Shown one piece after another: positions 44,878 through 58,167 of a stretch of DNA of 64,000 bases. Made by a program: the position numbers and the translations under genes. Position 1 is the stretch's first letter; each line of letters opens with the position of its first letter. The stretch is taken from positions 124,001-188,000 of the forward strand of contig MU394075.1 in assembly GCA_022578605.1 (NCBI GenBank), given 5' to 3'. Source of the stretch: Camillea tinctor (Eukaryota > Ascomycota > Sordariomycetes > Xylariales > Xylariaceae). The notes beneath the pieces are model-generated. The model made no database searches and was not told the DNA's origin. It saw only the letters and a program-made list of their open reading frames with translations.

Positions 44878-46882
44878 TCAAAGCCCAGCCAACGACCGCA
44901 CGATTGTCACAATTGGCGGGATCGACGTGAAGAGCACTGTTATGGTGCCGAAGAGGCTCATAGACAAACTCGATAGCGCCGCCGCACGGGGATCCGACTG
45001 CAAGAGCACAGCCGTGGCGATGGCAGACGAATTAGTGCCTAAGGTAACGCCTCTGGTGACATAGTCATCTGTATATATGAAGTCAGCCCTCCAAGTCAGT
45101 CGACAACACACCTCCTTCCTCTTCCCCCTTTCCACTTACCTTCCGGGATCCGCATCCACCTCAACATCCTGCCCCCCACCAGCGCGCCCACAATCCCACT
45201 CATAATCGCCAGCGCGGCCGCCGTATTCGCGTCGCCCCCCAGGTTCGCCGCCGCGGGCGCCGCCAGCGCCAGCGTCAAGCTGCGCACCGCGAACGCGAGG
45301 CTGCGCGCGCCCGCGATGCCGCACGCCACCGCGCACACCCACGGGTACACGAACAGCGAGCCGACCGACAGCAGCATGCTGGGGATGACAATCGCCGCGA
45401 AGTGCGCCGCCAGCTCCCGCCGGTACTGGTACATCGGCAGCGCCAGCGCCACGATGCTCGCGTCCAGCACGCTGGCGAACACGTCGCCCGCGCCGGGCCG
45501 GGCGTATGATGCGGCTCCCCCCCAGAGCACCGTGTACTTGCTCCCCGTGCGGTACGCGCCCAGCGTGTCGGCCAGCGGCGCCCCGGCCGCGAGGCCCAGA
45601 ACCCAGAGCCCGAGCACGCTGGCTAGCGCGCACACCAGCGTCGGGTGCAGGTACTGCTTCCACCGCGGGGGCAGGGCCAGCGCGGCGTAGTACGCGAGCA
45701 CGGTGAAGGTCAGGTCGCGCGGCATGGCGTAGCCGGTGGCGTAGAAGAGGGGCAGGCCGACGGCGAGGAAGATCAGGCTGTAGGTGAGGTGGTCGAGGTG
45801 GTGGGTGAGCAGGGCGGCCCAGCGGTTGGCGCGGGAGGGGGGCAGGGGTGCTTGTGGGGGCAGAGGGAGACGCGAGTGCGCGACGGTGGTGCTCTCGGAT
45901 GGGGAGGCGCTGCGGGGGGAAGAGGGGGATGAAGGGTCGTTGGGGCGGGGATGGCGGCGCTCGTGGGTGAGGAAGGAGAGGGAGTCTTGCACGGGAGGGA
46001 GGGGAGCAAGAGGTGCTTCGCTTGGGGTCTGTGTGCCGGTTGAAGGGGTCTCCGGCATCCGGGTCATGGGTATCTCGTCGGTTTCGGAGCCGAGCTCTTC
46101 GGCGCGCGCGGTGAGGCCCTTCTTGGATGACCCAAGCATGAGTTGTAGTCCGCGTGTGAGATACGCCGCGAAGGCCATCATCAGCACGAAGCCGATTACT
46201 GTTAAGTGGAATAAGTTAGTGGAAGCGATAAGGCTGTGAAAAGAAAGCAGTCCTCCGCCGTGTTTATCCTACTCCAAAGCAGCTTAGTTCAAGGATATGG
46301 CCGAACATACTGAACACGGCGATGATCTTAAGCACCTCAATCCCACCTATAGGCGCGCTCAGGGGGAGCTGCACGAACGAGGGCACGAAGAAGACGCTCA
46401 TCCAACGGAGCGACCAGCTTGCCTAGCCAACCGCATTATTATTACCATCGCAGCGACACAAAATATCCTATAGGTACTCCAAACATACCGGGACCTCAAT
46501 AACCGCAACAAAGCGCTGCGTCCGATTCTTGCCAAGCACGCGCTCCGACAGCAGCAGAGCCAAGAACAAGACCACGAGGCAGGCCACCGACGCGGGGAAC
46601 GACACGGACCCGAGCTGCAGCAGCTTGTCCACGCCGAAGCAGGCCGCGAGCATGAGGACGATGCCCGCGGGTACGTAGAGCCATGCTTGCACGAGCTGGG
46701 GCCAAGCACGGCTGAAGGTCTAGTCCGGAGGGTGTGTGCATGTCAGCCAGCAATCCGGTGCCGAGCCCCGTGTCCCGCGGTTGCGGCCAAGACACAAAAA
46801 GGAGGGAGGGAAGGGCTTTGCTTACCAGTTGCAGAGCCAAGCAGAGGTCCGTAGTGACGGAGGGTCCACCATCGACTGTCAT
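44878..46882 (-). CDS. LrgA/LrgB-family membrane protein (PLGG1/CidB-like)
   Basis: Five exons: 46882-46826, 46719-46489, 46422-46311, 46198-45140 and 45068-44878, 549 residues. The fused architecture resembles plant plastidic glycolate/glycerate transporter PLGG1 and bacterial LrgA+LrgB. N-terminal LrgA-like membrane segments (YVPAGIVLMLAACFGVDKLL, VACLVVLFLALLLSE) are followed by a Pro/Ser-rich loop (about 155-255) and a C-terminal LrgB domain with several membrane segments. The last exon restores the most conserved LrgB stretch, DYVTRGVTLGTNSSAIATA, with the conserved HGTA-like region replaced by LGTNSSAIATA. The protein is an integral membrane protein; transport of small organic acids is inference. 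The start MTVDGGPSVT has no obvious targeting peptide. The whole coding part of exon 4 is GC-rich. Confidence 0.87.
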
Positions 46883-47759
46883 AGTTGAACCTATTTCTCT
46901 CCTAGTTCTCTCTGTTTTTTTTTTTTGTTTTTTTTTTATGTATTGATACTCAGGATGAAGGAAATATAATGGTAACGATAATAACTGTGGCTACATGAGA
47001 GAAGAGATTTTTTCTTTTTCTTTTTCTTTTCTTTTTTTGTTTCGTCTCGGTAAACTCGGCTCTCCAAGATAGAAATCGAGTGAATCACACGTCTCCTTTT
47101 ACGATGACATGTTCGCCTTGCCATTTATAGACGGGCTAACGGCTCTGAGTGGTCGGGATAAGCTAAACTAATGGAAGGCCGATCTCGGGAACGCGGAGGT
47201 CGTCCGTTCGTGGGCTTATCTATAAGTTATGTACATATCATGTAAGATTGTTTACTTACCTATTATTTATTTCATTGCTTCAATCGTTGCTATCAGCATT
47301 CCAGTCGTCGTATCGGCCCTTCTACTAGGTTACATAACAGTTACTAAAACTCGCGAGTTTACTTCACTGAAGGATCATCTATTCTTACCTATTGAATACC
47401 AAATGAATGAGCTTTGGGATATGGGGAATTGCATTGCTGAAACCTAGCGTGAATTGACTAACTATTCTTCCTTTGCAATAAATCAACGCGTTGAACTATG
47501 GTATAATAGACATTGTGTATGTTCTTTCACCCTACCGCCACGATTTTGAGTAGCGAAAAGTGAAAAGAAGAAAAAGCAACGCAGATAAAAAGGCAATATA
47601 TCGCCTCATATCCTCCAGATCCCCGACGACGATAGATCAAATCCATTGCGCAATCGAAAGATGGGAAACTAGATAATAATCCCTTCTTGAACCTCGATGC
47701 CACCTCCATTCTTAAGCAATGCGCGCCGTAGCTTGATCCCGTGAGCCTCTCTCCCCCAC
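46883..47759. other. Intergenic region
   Basis: 877 nt between the start of the LrgAB-like gene and the end of the 2EXR gene. It contains T-rich runs at about 46914-46938 and 47010-47040. No coding or RNA feature was recognised. Confidence 0.6.
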
Positions 47760-49164
47760 CTACTTGCCTCCAGCACCTTCAGGGATGGTGATGTACCTAT
47801 CACCGATCAAGACGAGGAATTTGAAGTCGATGGCGAGGAGGCGTTTCTTGTTGTCGCCGTTGAAATTGGGTCGACCGCGGACATAAGCCTCAAAGCCGCT
47901 GCGGATGTCCTTTATATTGTCCCAGATCCGGTCGTGGCTCTTAAGGACATCTTTTGTGTTATGTCGGGAGACTTCGAAGTACATGCCCCTTCGGTCCTGG
48001 AAGGACTCGAGGTTGTCGCGCTTGTTGATGGCTATATATATAGGCGAGCAGGGGAAAGAAAAGGTTAGTAAGTCAGCAAGGTACATGGTGGATAAGGGGA
48101 TGTTCAATGAGGTTAATGGCGTTTCAAAAAGACGGAGGAGGGGGGAATAAGGACAGACCTCACTCCTTGGTAAGGTTTAGGAGGGTAAACATGAGTTGCA
48201 AAAGGCATATGGTAAGAAGAAAGGGGGAGAAATATTATACGAGAGCGGCATGAAAAGAGAAGAACAAGAAATACCTCTGAATCGCTCCAGCACATCGCGA
48301 ATGCGCTCCGCCGCAGGTCTCAAGTCCTTATTCCTAGTGTGCTTCTTCGCACGCCTAGTCGACGCTTGCATATTCTTCAGCACTCCCCGCGCATCCCTCT
48401 TCTTCCCGCGTTGAACCTCTCTCATCGCCTCCGCCTGAAGCTGTGTATCAAGTTGGCCCCCCTCGCCGGGGAGGTACGGCACGATATCCCCGCCACACAG
48501 ACTGAAAACAAAGTAGAATATCTTCAGGTCAGGCGCACGCGCGATTAAGTTCCCTAGCGCCACAGGACAGAACCGCAACCTGCCATGCATCTTATCTCGG
48601 CACAAGCAGTCGAATGGCTCCAGGGTACTGCTCTTTCGTTGGGGTATCTTCCATTTGATGCCTAACCGTTGCAGATCTTGTAGTGCTCTGATGCTCATGC
48701 TCGCGTCAGAGGCAAACCGCAGGACGAAGTTGTCCCTTTCGGGATACAATAAGACAAGATCCGCAGAGCCATCAACCAACACACGGATCCCATTCTCGGA
48801 GGTGTGCGTGTGGTGACGCCATGCCGTATCCTCGAATATAAGAATCCGGCGGCGTCGTAGCAGCGGACTCAGTGCATCCCAGGAAAGACGGTTCACGCCC
48901 TTGATGACCACTACAACATTGAGAGTCAGTAACAGGTATATATGACCCATAAAATGACTCACAGCGTTGGCGCCACGCTGACGGGTCAGTGGCATTTTCA
49001 GAGTGCGGGCGGAACGAACCCCGTTTGGTGAACTTGAGGTGGTGGACTCCTGGGGTCATGATACTGAATTCCCAGATCTTAAGCTTGAGCTCATCTGGGA
49101 GCCTCTGGTAGATCGACATCTTTTCCATGGGTGCGTCCATGGTTCTTGCTTCGTTTTTCTTCAT
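47760..49164 (-). CDS. 2EXR domain-containing protein
   Basis: Exons are 49164-48963, 48910-48275 and 48031-47760, 369 residues with continuous frame. The N-terminus carries the 2EXR signature YQRLPDELKLKIWEFSI, followed after the first junction by LVIKGVNRLSWDAL, where CHVNREAR-like motifs of the canonical family are absent or diverged. A basic segment (RRAKKHTRNKDLRPAAERIR) precedes the last intron. The C-terminal exon (NKRDNLESFQDRRGMYFEVS, FNGDNKKRLLAIDFKFLVLI) is not recognised. Function is unknown; 2EXR proteins are expanded in plant-associated and saprotrophic fungi. The last intron is 243 nt and could hide a different splice. Confidence 0.7.
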
Positions 49165-49501
49165 ATATGTATATATATTAGCTGTCTAGTCTGGCAAATG
49201 GTAAGGTTTGAAGGTCACCTACCCAAACCTTTCCGGTCACCGATGTGAAAAATGCGAGAAAAAGAGCCATATAGCCGAATGTGCTAAATAATATAAGATC
49301 GTGATGAATCACCTATCATTTCGCTATTAGGAACTCGTAGAAGATGAACATGGAATGGGAAAGGTAGTGGGAGTGATGGTAGTTATGGTGGTAGTTGTGA
49401 TGTGAAATAATAGGTATAAGGTAGGTGCTTCGTGGACGCGACTGTGAAATCTTGGAGTTTAAATAGTACAAAATGGAAGGCACTTACTCGTTCTGAGTGT
49501 G

Positions 49502-49535
<34 letters not shown>

Positions 49536-50947
49536 CCCAATACGCCCAACTTCATACTAGCTGGAGGGATTGAATAGATAAGGGGCAAGGGGCAAGGGGC
49601 CTAGAGAGAGCTGGTCCGATGTACGTGATGGAGATATTGAATTGAAGAAGTGAAGCTTGTTCCAAGCTGTAGCTGTTACGTGATTTTTCTTTTTCTTATT
49701 ATTTCCCTCCCTTATATTTTTCACCATGGGATCGAAGCGGTAGAAGTGAGGTTACAAGTTAGATGCATATGTGTCAATATTGGAAGATGGTCTTGGTATA
49801 TCACACATTGAGGACCTCCTGCTTCTCCTAGCAGTACCTAGACTCCCGAAGCAGTATAACTGTAAAGGTGGATCGACTAGAGCTCTTGAATGAACTGATA
49901 CCATCCAAGGCGACGATTCGCGCTGTGCGTATATGATCTTTGATGGGACGCGACTGATCGAAGGGATTTCGTTGTGGGAATAAATGAAAATAATGAGGAC
50001 CTGCTACCATATGGTGGACCAGTATGATCTCACATACATGTATGACTATGATTGTAGTACTAATGGAGCAGACTCGGAGTCTATTCCCAATATCTGAAGC
50101 TCCTGTCAGTGTATGTGGATGTAAAAGAAAGGAGTCAGGAAATGGATCCCAATAGACGTGAAGGGTTAGATAACTAGCTCTAGATTGGCTAGTATGCTAA
50201 CGTAATAATATTGCTCAAGGATATGAGTGAAGAAGAGGAAGGTGCCGAGGTGATGATGTGTATAATAAGAATAGGGAGGGACAGACAAGCAACCTTAGGT
50301 TACTTGCCCATACTATGTACATAGGGAAGGTTGTATATGTAGTGGACCTGTGTACTTTTTGATATCAGATACATGTATTATCAATGTATGTTATCCGAGG
50401 CACTTACATACATGTAGGTTGTAAAGTTTCCATTCTTTAAGGGCCTACTCAGGTTATATACTTCTAATATGGCTACCATTTAACCAAGTTCAAGACCTCG
50501 GGAGGGATGTTTTCTCGTCATTCTAAGCCGCCAGCCTAGGAGTGTTAGCTCAGAAAAGAAACTATTCCTCATCGACAAAACCAGAGGCTCTCTAAGGTCA
50601 AAAAATATTAGTTAGTTACAATCAGCTCTCCCCTTTTTGAGATCACTCATCACTCGGTGTAGATGTAAGGATAGGGGAGGCAGAAAATTGCCAGCTTAGA
50701 TGTATATAACGGTCATCGGGAATGCTCATATGAGCGTACAGCCACAGTCTCTAAAGAACCATTTTCACTACTACAAATACGCCAATTAAAAAAAAAAAAG
50801 GGGGGGGGGGGGAGGGGGTAGGTAAATTAGGAACCGCACGACTGTCTCGGGTATTCAAAAAACGCAAATGCTGTTGTATAGGTTATTCGTACACTTTATT
50901 GGTTTTTTTCTCTTTTTCCTGTCTTGCCTAGCGACGAGTATCCTTCT
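49165..50947. other. Intergenic region with long homopolymers
   Basis: 1.8 kb without coding ORFs. It contains a 32-nt A run (about 49502-49533), a GGGGCAA short repeat near 49580-49600, and an A12G13 junction (about 50788-50812). It covers the 2EXR promoter and the CFT2 3' side. Confidence 0.65.
49502..49533. repeat. Poly(A) tract of about 32 nt
   Basis: Uninterrupted A run upstream of the 2EXR gene. It is not near a recognisable retroelement end, so it reads as simple sequence. Confidence 0.95.
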
Positions 50948-53851
50948 CTATGCACCCGCCACCACGGCCAGGTTTTCGTAGATTGTCCTCTTGACCGCGT
51001 AGAACGTTCCGCCCAGTTGCGTGGCTGGTCCCCCATCTGTTGGCAACCCAATGCTCTCTACATCGATACGACCGGTTGTAGTCTTTCTAACCACCACAGA
51101 CCCGTCTATCAATAATGTACCTTCTCCTCTAAACTCTGCCGTGTGGCCAGACTGCTGCATTGCTTTCCTCAGGTCGGCAAGGCGGAGATCGCCAACGTGG
51201 AGTGGCTGAGCGACTGAACGTGTTGCCGACGCCATGTTGGTGGGCAGTATGTCGAGAGTCGGCTCCACGGCTGTTTCTACTGAAGTCTCCGCTAACTCTT
51301 CCGTCTTCAAGCGTTTGTTGGCCCCTTCGTCTTCGTTCTTCACAGCAATCTCCTTCTGGACCGCGAGCAGTCGGCCCGTAACCGTAGCAATGCTGAGCCC
51401 GCGGACCTTCTGCCACTTCAGCTGCTTCACTAGAGCTGGCGCTAGCTTAACTACCCATGCATTCGTATCAACACTCGCATCGATGATGGTTCCAACGCTG
51501 GGGGTATAAATGTCCGTCGACCCTTCTGCCAGTAGCTTTTTGCAATCCGAAGCAAGCATCAGTGTTTCATCACTGCTACCACCAATTAGGATCAATTTTC
51601 GAGGCTGAATCAATGGGATAAGCATGTGCAGGCTTCGCTTGTCATGTATGCCGCTGAAGTCGATAAATTCGACTTGTAGATTAACGACAATCTGTTCCGT
51701 AGTTACCACTAGTTTTGACGGGCCCGCCACCGCATCATCGACGTCGTCGGGTACACCGTCCAGCTCGTCCTCAGCAGCATTCTCGGAAGTAGCCATTTCG
51801 AAATCGTCGGATGCGTTCCGTGTAAGAGCTGGTCTTTTATTCGTACCGGGACCCTGTCCCTTGTTCATGGCTGCAGCATCATCCCACTTTCGCTTTTTGC
51901 CAAGGTTTTCCTGGCTATCGCCCTTTCCTGCCTGGTCAATATCTACTCCATCGCCGTCTTCGCGTTCTTCTGCTCTTAGGAAATCCTCTGGGCGGATAAG
52001 CTCGCCGTAGTCATCGTCTCGCTTCCGGCGAACTGGGTGGGGAAACATCCTGTCACGTCCCTTCTTATTTCTTACATCGAAGTCGTAAACCCCCTTCTTT
52101 TTCAGTAGGATATTTATGCCCAAGTCCTCGTCCGTCAGTGCAGCCTTCTTCCTGCTAGCTTGACCCAGGGTTGTAGCAACATTCAGTGCCCTGCCCTGCT
52201 GTTCATCCTCGGAGTCGTCCGACTCGGACGACGATTCAGAGGCATCATCGCCAACATCGCCAGATGATTCAAGAGCTGTAGCACCCCCACTTTGAAGGGT
52301 AGTATGGAGCTGGCGTTGTTGGGCTAGCCACTGTTGATAGGTAGCCAGATCATTGCCCTCCAGAGCCTGTCGCTGTGCGTTAGACAATTCGAGCTCCAGA
52401 TTCCTGCCTTCAGCTGCATTTTCGGAGGATTCCTTCCACCAAGTCCAGAGAGTCCGTGCTATAGATGGGCGCCTGTCGGACAGCAACGAAGGATATTCGG
52501 TCAAGATAACCATGTTCTTAGACTCTTCCGCAAGGGATCTCAACACAAGCCTCGAAAATCCCCACTCTAGACTTGTATCACTAGCAAGTATGACCTTCCC
52601 AGTAGGTTGATTGCTCTGGCCCTCGGAGCTGAGTACCTTGTCGACCTGGCCTTTTCTATCTAGTAGTCTCAAGAATCTGAAGTCAAAGGGACCTGTGTCT
52701 TTGCTCTGCTTGTTCCCATCTGCCGCGCCGTTGACTTTCTTAACTCCATCGGCCACGGCCTCGAATTCGCGCACGATACCCTCGTCCATCCACTCCAACA
52801 TGCTTCGGGCGTATCTCATGGTGCTGTGGATGTTGCGCCCAGCTAGATAGAGCTTGGCCGACTTCAATTGACTTTCGGGGGTAGCGGAATCAACCCGCCA
52901 AGCATGCTCCATTAGATAGGCCAGTTCCAATACTCTGGCGCTCGAGTCAATTGGTATCAGAACAGTGCCTCCCCTCGCCACACAGGACTTGACCTTTTCC
53001 AGCAGTTGCTCATCTCGCTTGGTCCGGCCTCCAGACAGAGATGGTTTCTCGCCGCCCCTGCTGCTGCAGACCAGAGCTGTCGGTTTTCGCAACTGTTCGA
53101 TCACTTCGGCGCCGCCACCACCAGCACCACCTAGCCAAGCGGCTCCGGCGAACACATTCTCACGTCCTTGGTTCCAGTCGACGGCGTAGACAATGGATTC
53201 TAGTCCATGTTGTATGTGCCAAATGGTTCCTCCCAATGTGTGACCCGAGTTGTAGGCGGTAATGGTCAAGCCATTCAAGGGAGGGGAGAACGGAGAGCCA
53301 AGAGGTTGATGGGGCTGCGAATACTTGAGGGGGTGGATGAGCGAGAAGTATGTGGCTATCTCTTCAGATGTCGGAGCTTGGAGGAGGATACCGGAGGAGG
53401 ATTGCTGAGTCGAGTACGCGACCTCATCGAGAGAGCTCGGCGGTATAGTAGTGGCAGCTAGGGGAGTAGAGGCGTAGAGATCTTGGAGTAGAGTTCGACC
53501 GAGGGCGATGACGGGGGTGGTAGCGTAGACGGGTATTCGCGTGAACAAGGGGAAGTGCTTGCAGCAATGGGCGAAGGCTGCGATATGGCTGGTGGTCGCG
53601 TGGGTGAGGAGAATGAGGGATAAGGTAGGGACTTGTCTTGTAAGAAATAGTCAGTATGGCATAGCATGGTCAAGGAAGGAAACTATAAGGCTATTTAATA
53701 CATACTTTTCAAGCTCCTTCAGTTTGGCGACATCGAAAGATTCATCCCAGCCAACGTCGACCAGGACCTTGATACCACCGTCTAACTCCAAGATAGATTG
53801 CGACGCAGCCGATTCGGAGAGGGCCCCTTGCAATGGGCTGAAGGTGAACAT
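50948..53851 (-). CDS. CFT2: Cleavage and polyadenylation factor subunit 2 (Cft2/CPSF100)
   Basis: Exons are 53851-53706 and 53636-50948, 944 residues. It is a subunit of the nuclear pre-mRNA 3'-end processing complex, related to the endonuclease CPSF73. The metallo-beta-lactamase fold begins MFTFSPLQGALSESAASQSI, and after the intron continues LSLILLTHATTSHIAAF. The zinc-binding HxHxDH of CPSF73 is not present, as expected for the catalytically inactive CPSF100. A beta-CASP region (SGHTLGGTIWHIQHG, VLIPIDSSARVLELAY) follows. Acidic disordered segments (SSSESDDSEDEQQG and around 560-630) separate it from a C-terminal conserved part (RSLHMLIPLIQPRKLILIGG, TVGTIIDASV-type). The first intron is 69 nt, donor GTATGT. 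It is head to head with SEC24 across 1.2 kb. Confidence 0.93.
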
Positions 53852-55071
53852 GGCTGCATCATACCAAGGACCGTACCATCTGGGTATCGATTGGGTAGAG
53901 AATGCGACGGATATGAAAGGGCGTGAGGGTTGATGTGGTTTGGGAAATGGATGATAATATTGTAGGTTATAAGGTCAAGAAGAAAATATTAAGGTAAAGA
54001 AAAAGAGTTGTAAGAGGAACGACGCAAAGACGCAAATCGGTTTTGGCGCGTGCAAAGGAGACTAACCGAGCTTAGTTTGCTTACATAGGTAACCGGCTTA
54101 CCACATGCATGCCAGCCTGTACAGTGCAAAGTATGCAATATATGTGTCTATCCGGTACAGGTAAGTGACCTAGATGCATAATCTTATATTTAGTGCCCCG
54201 AGTATCTAGCAAAGAAGTAGTCAAGATCTACGTCACATATGCGTACATTAGGTATTTAAGTAGAACTAGTAGACCAGCAAAGTCGGGAAATTCCCGGAAT
54301 GATATCGTGTTCAATTATCAGTACTAAAGTTACCTACTTATTTACTACTTCACTACTACATACTCCATACTCCATACATAACAACCTATCTTTTTTTTAT
54401 TTACCCTTTAACCCTTTTGCGCCCAATCCCTGTCCTTGGTTCCTCCGTTCCAATCGTTACTATTCCAACCCCTGTTCACCGGGTTTGAATTATTTGGTGG
54501 ATTATTATTAGTAGCAATTGACCAGGTTTATTTTAATAAACTAAATCTGACTTTACTTACTTTGACAGACAGCATCCCACTTTATGAGACCTTTGACACG
54601 AGAAAGAAAAGAGGCTGGATTTCTCAAAAGGTGGCCACAAGACAAGATACCGCTTCATTTACAACTATAACCACCAACACATACACACCTCGACTTTGGA
54701 ATTGGGCGCTACCATGGAAAGATCACCGCGCTCGTGAAATTCCATTGGAAGAATAGTTCTCTGTTTTATGTCCTCTGTCCTCTCTTGTCCCGTTGTTAGC
54801 TTAGCTACCTGAGCTATCTGGTGCTAGTGCTGGTGCTGGTGCTGGTACGGGTACTATTCCTCAGTCCCTTGACTTACATCTTTAAGATCTTGGCTTGGGA
54901 ATTATTCATTCTTACCTTCCCCCTATTTATCTATCTATCCACCTCACCTTACTCTCTCGCCTCTCGAGATAAGATAGAAGGGGAAAAGGGAAAGGGAAAG
55001 GGAAAGGGAAAGAAAGATTTATACCCAGACACAGACCGACAACCACAAATATCTCTTCCACCTCCGCTACC
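53852..55071. promoter_or_regulatory. Divergent promoter region of CFT2 and SEC24
   Basis: 1.2 kb between two divergent housekeeping starts. It contains a GTGCTG-type short repeat (about 54822-54845) and a GGGAAA tandem repeat (about 54979-55010), which probably lies in the SEC24 5' UTR. Several short plus-strand ORFs are not convincing. Confidence 0.6.
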
Positions 55072-58000
55072 ATGGCCGACTACTCCATGTACCATGCCCT
55101 CGGCCAGGGCGAGCAATACGACCCGAACGATCCCAACCGAACCACTCAACCCGCTCCCCAGCAGTTCAACCCTCCCGTCGCCCAACAGCCATACCAGCCC
55201 GGCGCAGGCTACTACGGAAGCCCTGCACCACCCTCAATGGGAGCTCCCTCCCCAGCTGGCGCTTCTGGCTTTGCTCCTCCTCCTCCAGCTGGAGGCGCTG
55301 ATCTTGCTGCGCAGATGGCCGGCATGTCTCTGGGAGAGGGACATCATGGGAAGAGGAAGAAGAAGGATCGCCATGCTTACCACAATGTCGAAGCCCCCGC
55401 CGGTTCTTCTCAGGCCTACAATGGCATACCCCCCGCTGGGACCCCCTCGACCGCTTTCTTGAATGCCGATCCTTCGCTGCAGGCCGGTGGTCATTACGTC
55501 GGTCAGCCCGCATCGCCAAACCAGTTCCCTGCCCCCGTGAATGCGCCTTATAGCCCGGCTTACCCAGCTACCTCTGCCGAGTTCGCTGCGAGAAATGGCC
55601 AGGTTGATCCTGGTCAGGCCCCTACCTTTGTACCCGCTGCTGGAGGTGGCCAGGTCTCGCCTGATGATATTCCTAGTGTGCCCGTGTCCCGAGATGTGCC
55701 GCAACAGTACTACCTGAGCAATGTGTATCCCACCTTCGAGCGCCTCGTGCCTCCTCCTGCGACGGTGTCCTTTGTCGCATTCGACCAGGGAAACTCCTCG
55801 CCCAAGTTCACGCGCTTGACCATGAACAGCATACCCGCCACTTCAGATGGCCTGGCCAGCACTAGCTTGCCTTTAGGTCTTATACTGCAGCCCCTGGCTC
55901 GCCTTCAACCGGGCGAACAGGAAGTTCCCGTGCTAGATTTTGGTGACCAGGGTCCGCCGAGATGTCGGAGATGTCGAGCGTACATCAACCCCTTTATGAT
56001 GTTCCGCTCGGGCGGTAGCAAATTCGTCTGCAACTTATGTACCTATCCTAACGATACCCCATCTGAATATTTCTGCGCCACGACACCTCAAGGTGTCAGA
56101 GTAGACCGGGATCAGCGACCCGAGTTGATGAAGGGCACTGTCGAGTTCACTGTACCTAAGGAATACTGGACCAGAGAACCTACAGGTCTCAACTGGTTGT
56201 TCGTAATAGATGTTACCCAGGAGTCTTTTAACAAGGGCTTCCTAGAAGCTTTCTGTGAAGGTATTCTAGCCGCTCTTTACGCCCCTGATGACAGTGAAGA
56301 GAGAGAAGAGGACGGCGAGCCAAAACGGCGCATACCCCCCGGCGCCAAGGTTGGATTTGTCACATACGACAAAGACATCCACTTTTACAACTGCAATGTA
56401 GGTTGAGGTTGACTAGATTCGAGCGATATCCATGGGTTTGCTAACAGCTTATATTAGCCTGCCTTGGAACAAGCACAAATGATGATCATGCCCGATATCG
56501 AGGACCCCTTCGTCCCCCTCAGCGATGGGCTCTTCGTGGACCCCTATGAGTCGAGAGCTGTCATTACTTCGCTGCTTACCCGCCTGCCTACTCTATTTGC
56601 AGACATCAAGAATGCCGAGCCCGCACTGCTGCCAACCTTGCAGTCCTGTCTAGCTGCATTGGAGAAGACCGGAGGTAAGATGGTGTGCTCTCTTTGCGCC
56701 TTGCCTACGTGGGGCCCTGGTCGCCTCTTCATGAGGGATGATGGCAAGTACCCAGGTGGTGAAATTGATAAGAAACTTTTCACTACTGAACATCCAGCGT
56801 GGAAAAAGGTGGCCGAGAAGATGGTATCATCCGGTGTGGGCATTGACTTCTTCCTGGCCACGCCATCCGGAGGTTACTTGGACGTCGCAACTATCGGTGA
56901 GTAAACCTACCTTATACAGAAGACCTTTCGATATACCTAACGCAGATTGCCATCAGGTCACGTTTCGTCCACCACCGGAGGCGAAACCTTCTTCTACCCC
57001 AACTTTGTGGCCGGCAGGGATAATGCCAAACTCTCGCAGGAGATCAAACATACGGTTACGAGAGAAACGGGCTACCAAGCTCTGATGAAGGTCCGATGCT
57101 CCAATGGGCTGCAGATTTCCGCCTATCATGGGAACTTCGTGCAGCACACGTTCGGAGCCGATCTAGAAATAGGTGTTATCGATGCGGACAAGGCGGTCGG
57201 CGTCACCTTCGGCTACGATGGGAAGCTAGACTCGAAACTCGATGCCCATTTCCAGTCTGCCCTACTATACACGACCGCTTCCGGTCAACGCAGAGTCAGA
57301 TGCTCCAATGTGATTGCTAGTGTTAGTGACAGCCCAAGAGAGTGCATGAAGTTTGTGGACCAGGATGCTGTGTACACCATTCTTGCCAAAGACGCCGCGA
57401 GCAGGCTTGCCTCGACTTCCGTCACGCTGAAGGATATTCGACTGGGCTTAACGGAGAAGACGATTGATATCTTAGCTGGGTATCGCAAGAACTTCTCGTC
57501 GCAATCGCATCCACCAGGACAGCTGGTTATGCCCGAAAAGTTGAAAGAGTTTTCCATGTATATGCTCGGCCTAATCAAATGTCGCGCATTTAAAGGAGGG
57601 AACGAGACGTCAGATCGGCGCGTACACGAAATGCGCATGATCAAGTCGATGGGTGCTGCCGAGCTTAGTCTTTATCTCTATCCTAAAATGATTCCCATAC
57701 ACAACTTGAATCCCGAAGACGGCTTCATGGACGAGCAGACCGGACAACTCAAGATGCCGCCCGCCATGCGCACATCATTCAGCCGCGTCGAACCGGGCGG
57801 TGTTTACTTGGTCGACAATGGCCAACAATGCTTGCTTTGGCTTCATTCCCAGACCTCGCCGAACCTGCTAGCCGACCTTTTCGGAGAAGGCAAGGAAAGT
57901 CTCAGCCAGCTCGACCCATACAGCTCGTCCCTGCCCGTCCTGCAAACCCACCTGAACGCCCAGGTTCGGAATATCGTCGAGTTCCTCCGGGCCATGAGGG

Positions 58001-58167
58001 GCTCCAAGGCGTTGACCATCCAGCTGGCAAGGCAAGGAATGGATGGCGCCGAATACGAATTCGCGAGAATGCTGATCGAGGATCGTAATAACGAAGCGCA
58101 AAGCTACGTTGATTGGCTCGTCCATATTCATAAGGGGGTACAGCTCGAGGTCAGTAGCCCTCGCTAA
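55072..58167 (+). CDS. SEC24: COPII coat protein Sec24
   Basis: Exons are 55072-56397, 56458-56896 and 56957-58167, 991 residues. It is the cargo-binding adaptor of the COPII coat in ER-to-Golgi transport, partner of Sec23 and Sar1. Residues 1-200 are Pro/Gln/Ala-rich. A zinc finger follows with cysteines 298, 301, 320 and 323 (CRRC...CNLC). Then come the trunk domain (NWLFVIDVTQESFN, FVTYDKDIHFYNC), the beta-sandwich (GGETFFYPNF), the helical domain, and a C-terminal gelsolin-like domain with VYLVDNGQQCLLWLH-type sequence. Intron acceptors were chosen to give FYNCNPALEQAQMM and VATIGHVSSTTGGETF. The C-terminus (DWLVHIHKGVQLEV) is the family's usual end; an alternative GTCAGT donor near 58150 cannot be excluded. 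Confidence 0.96.
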
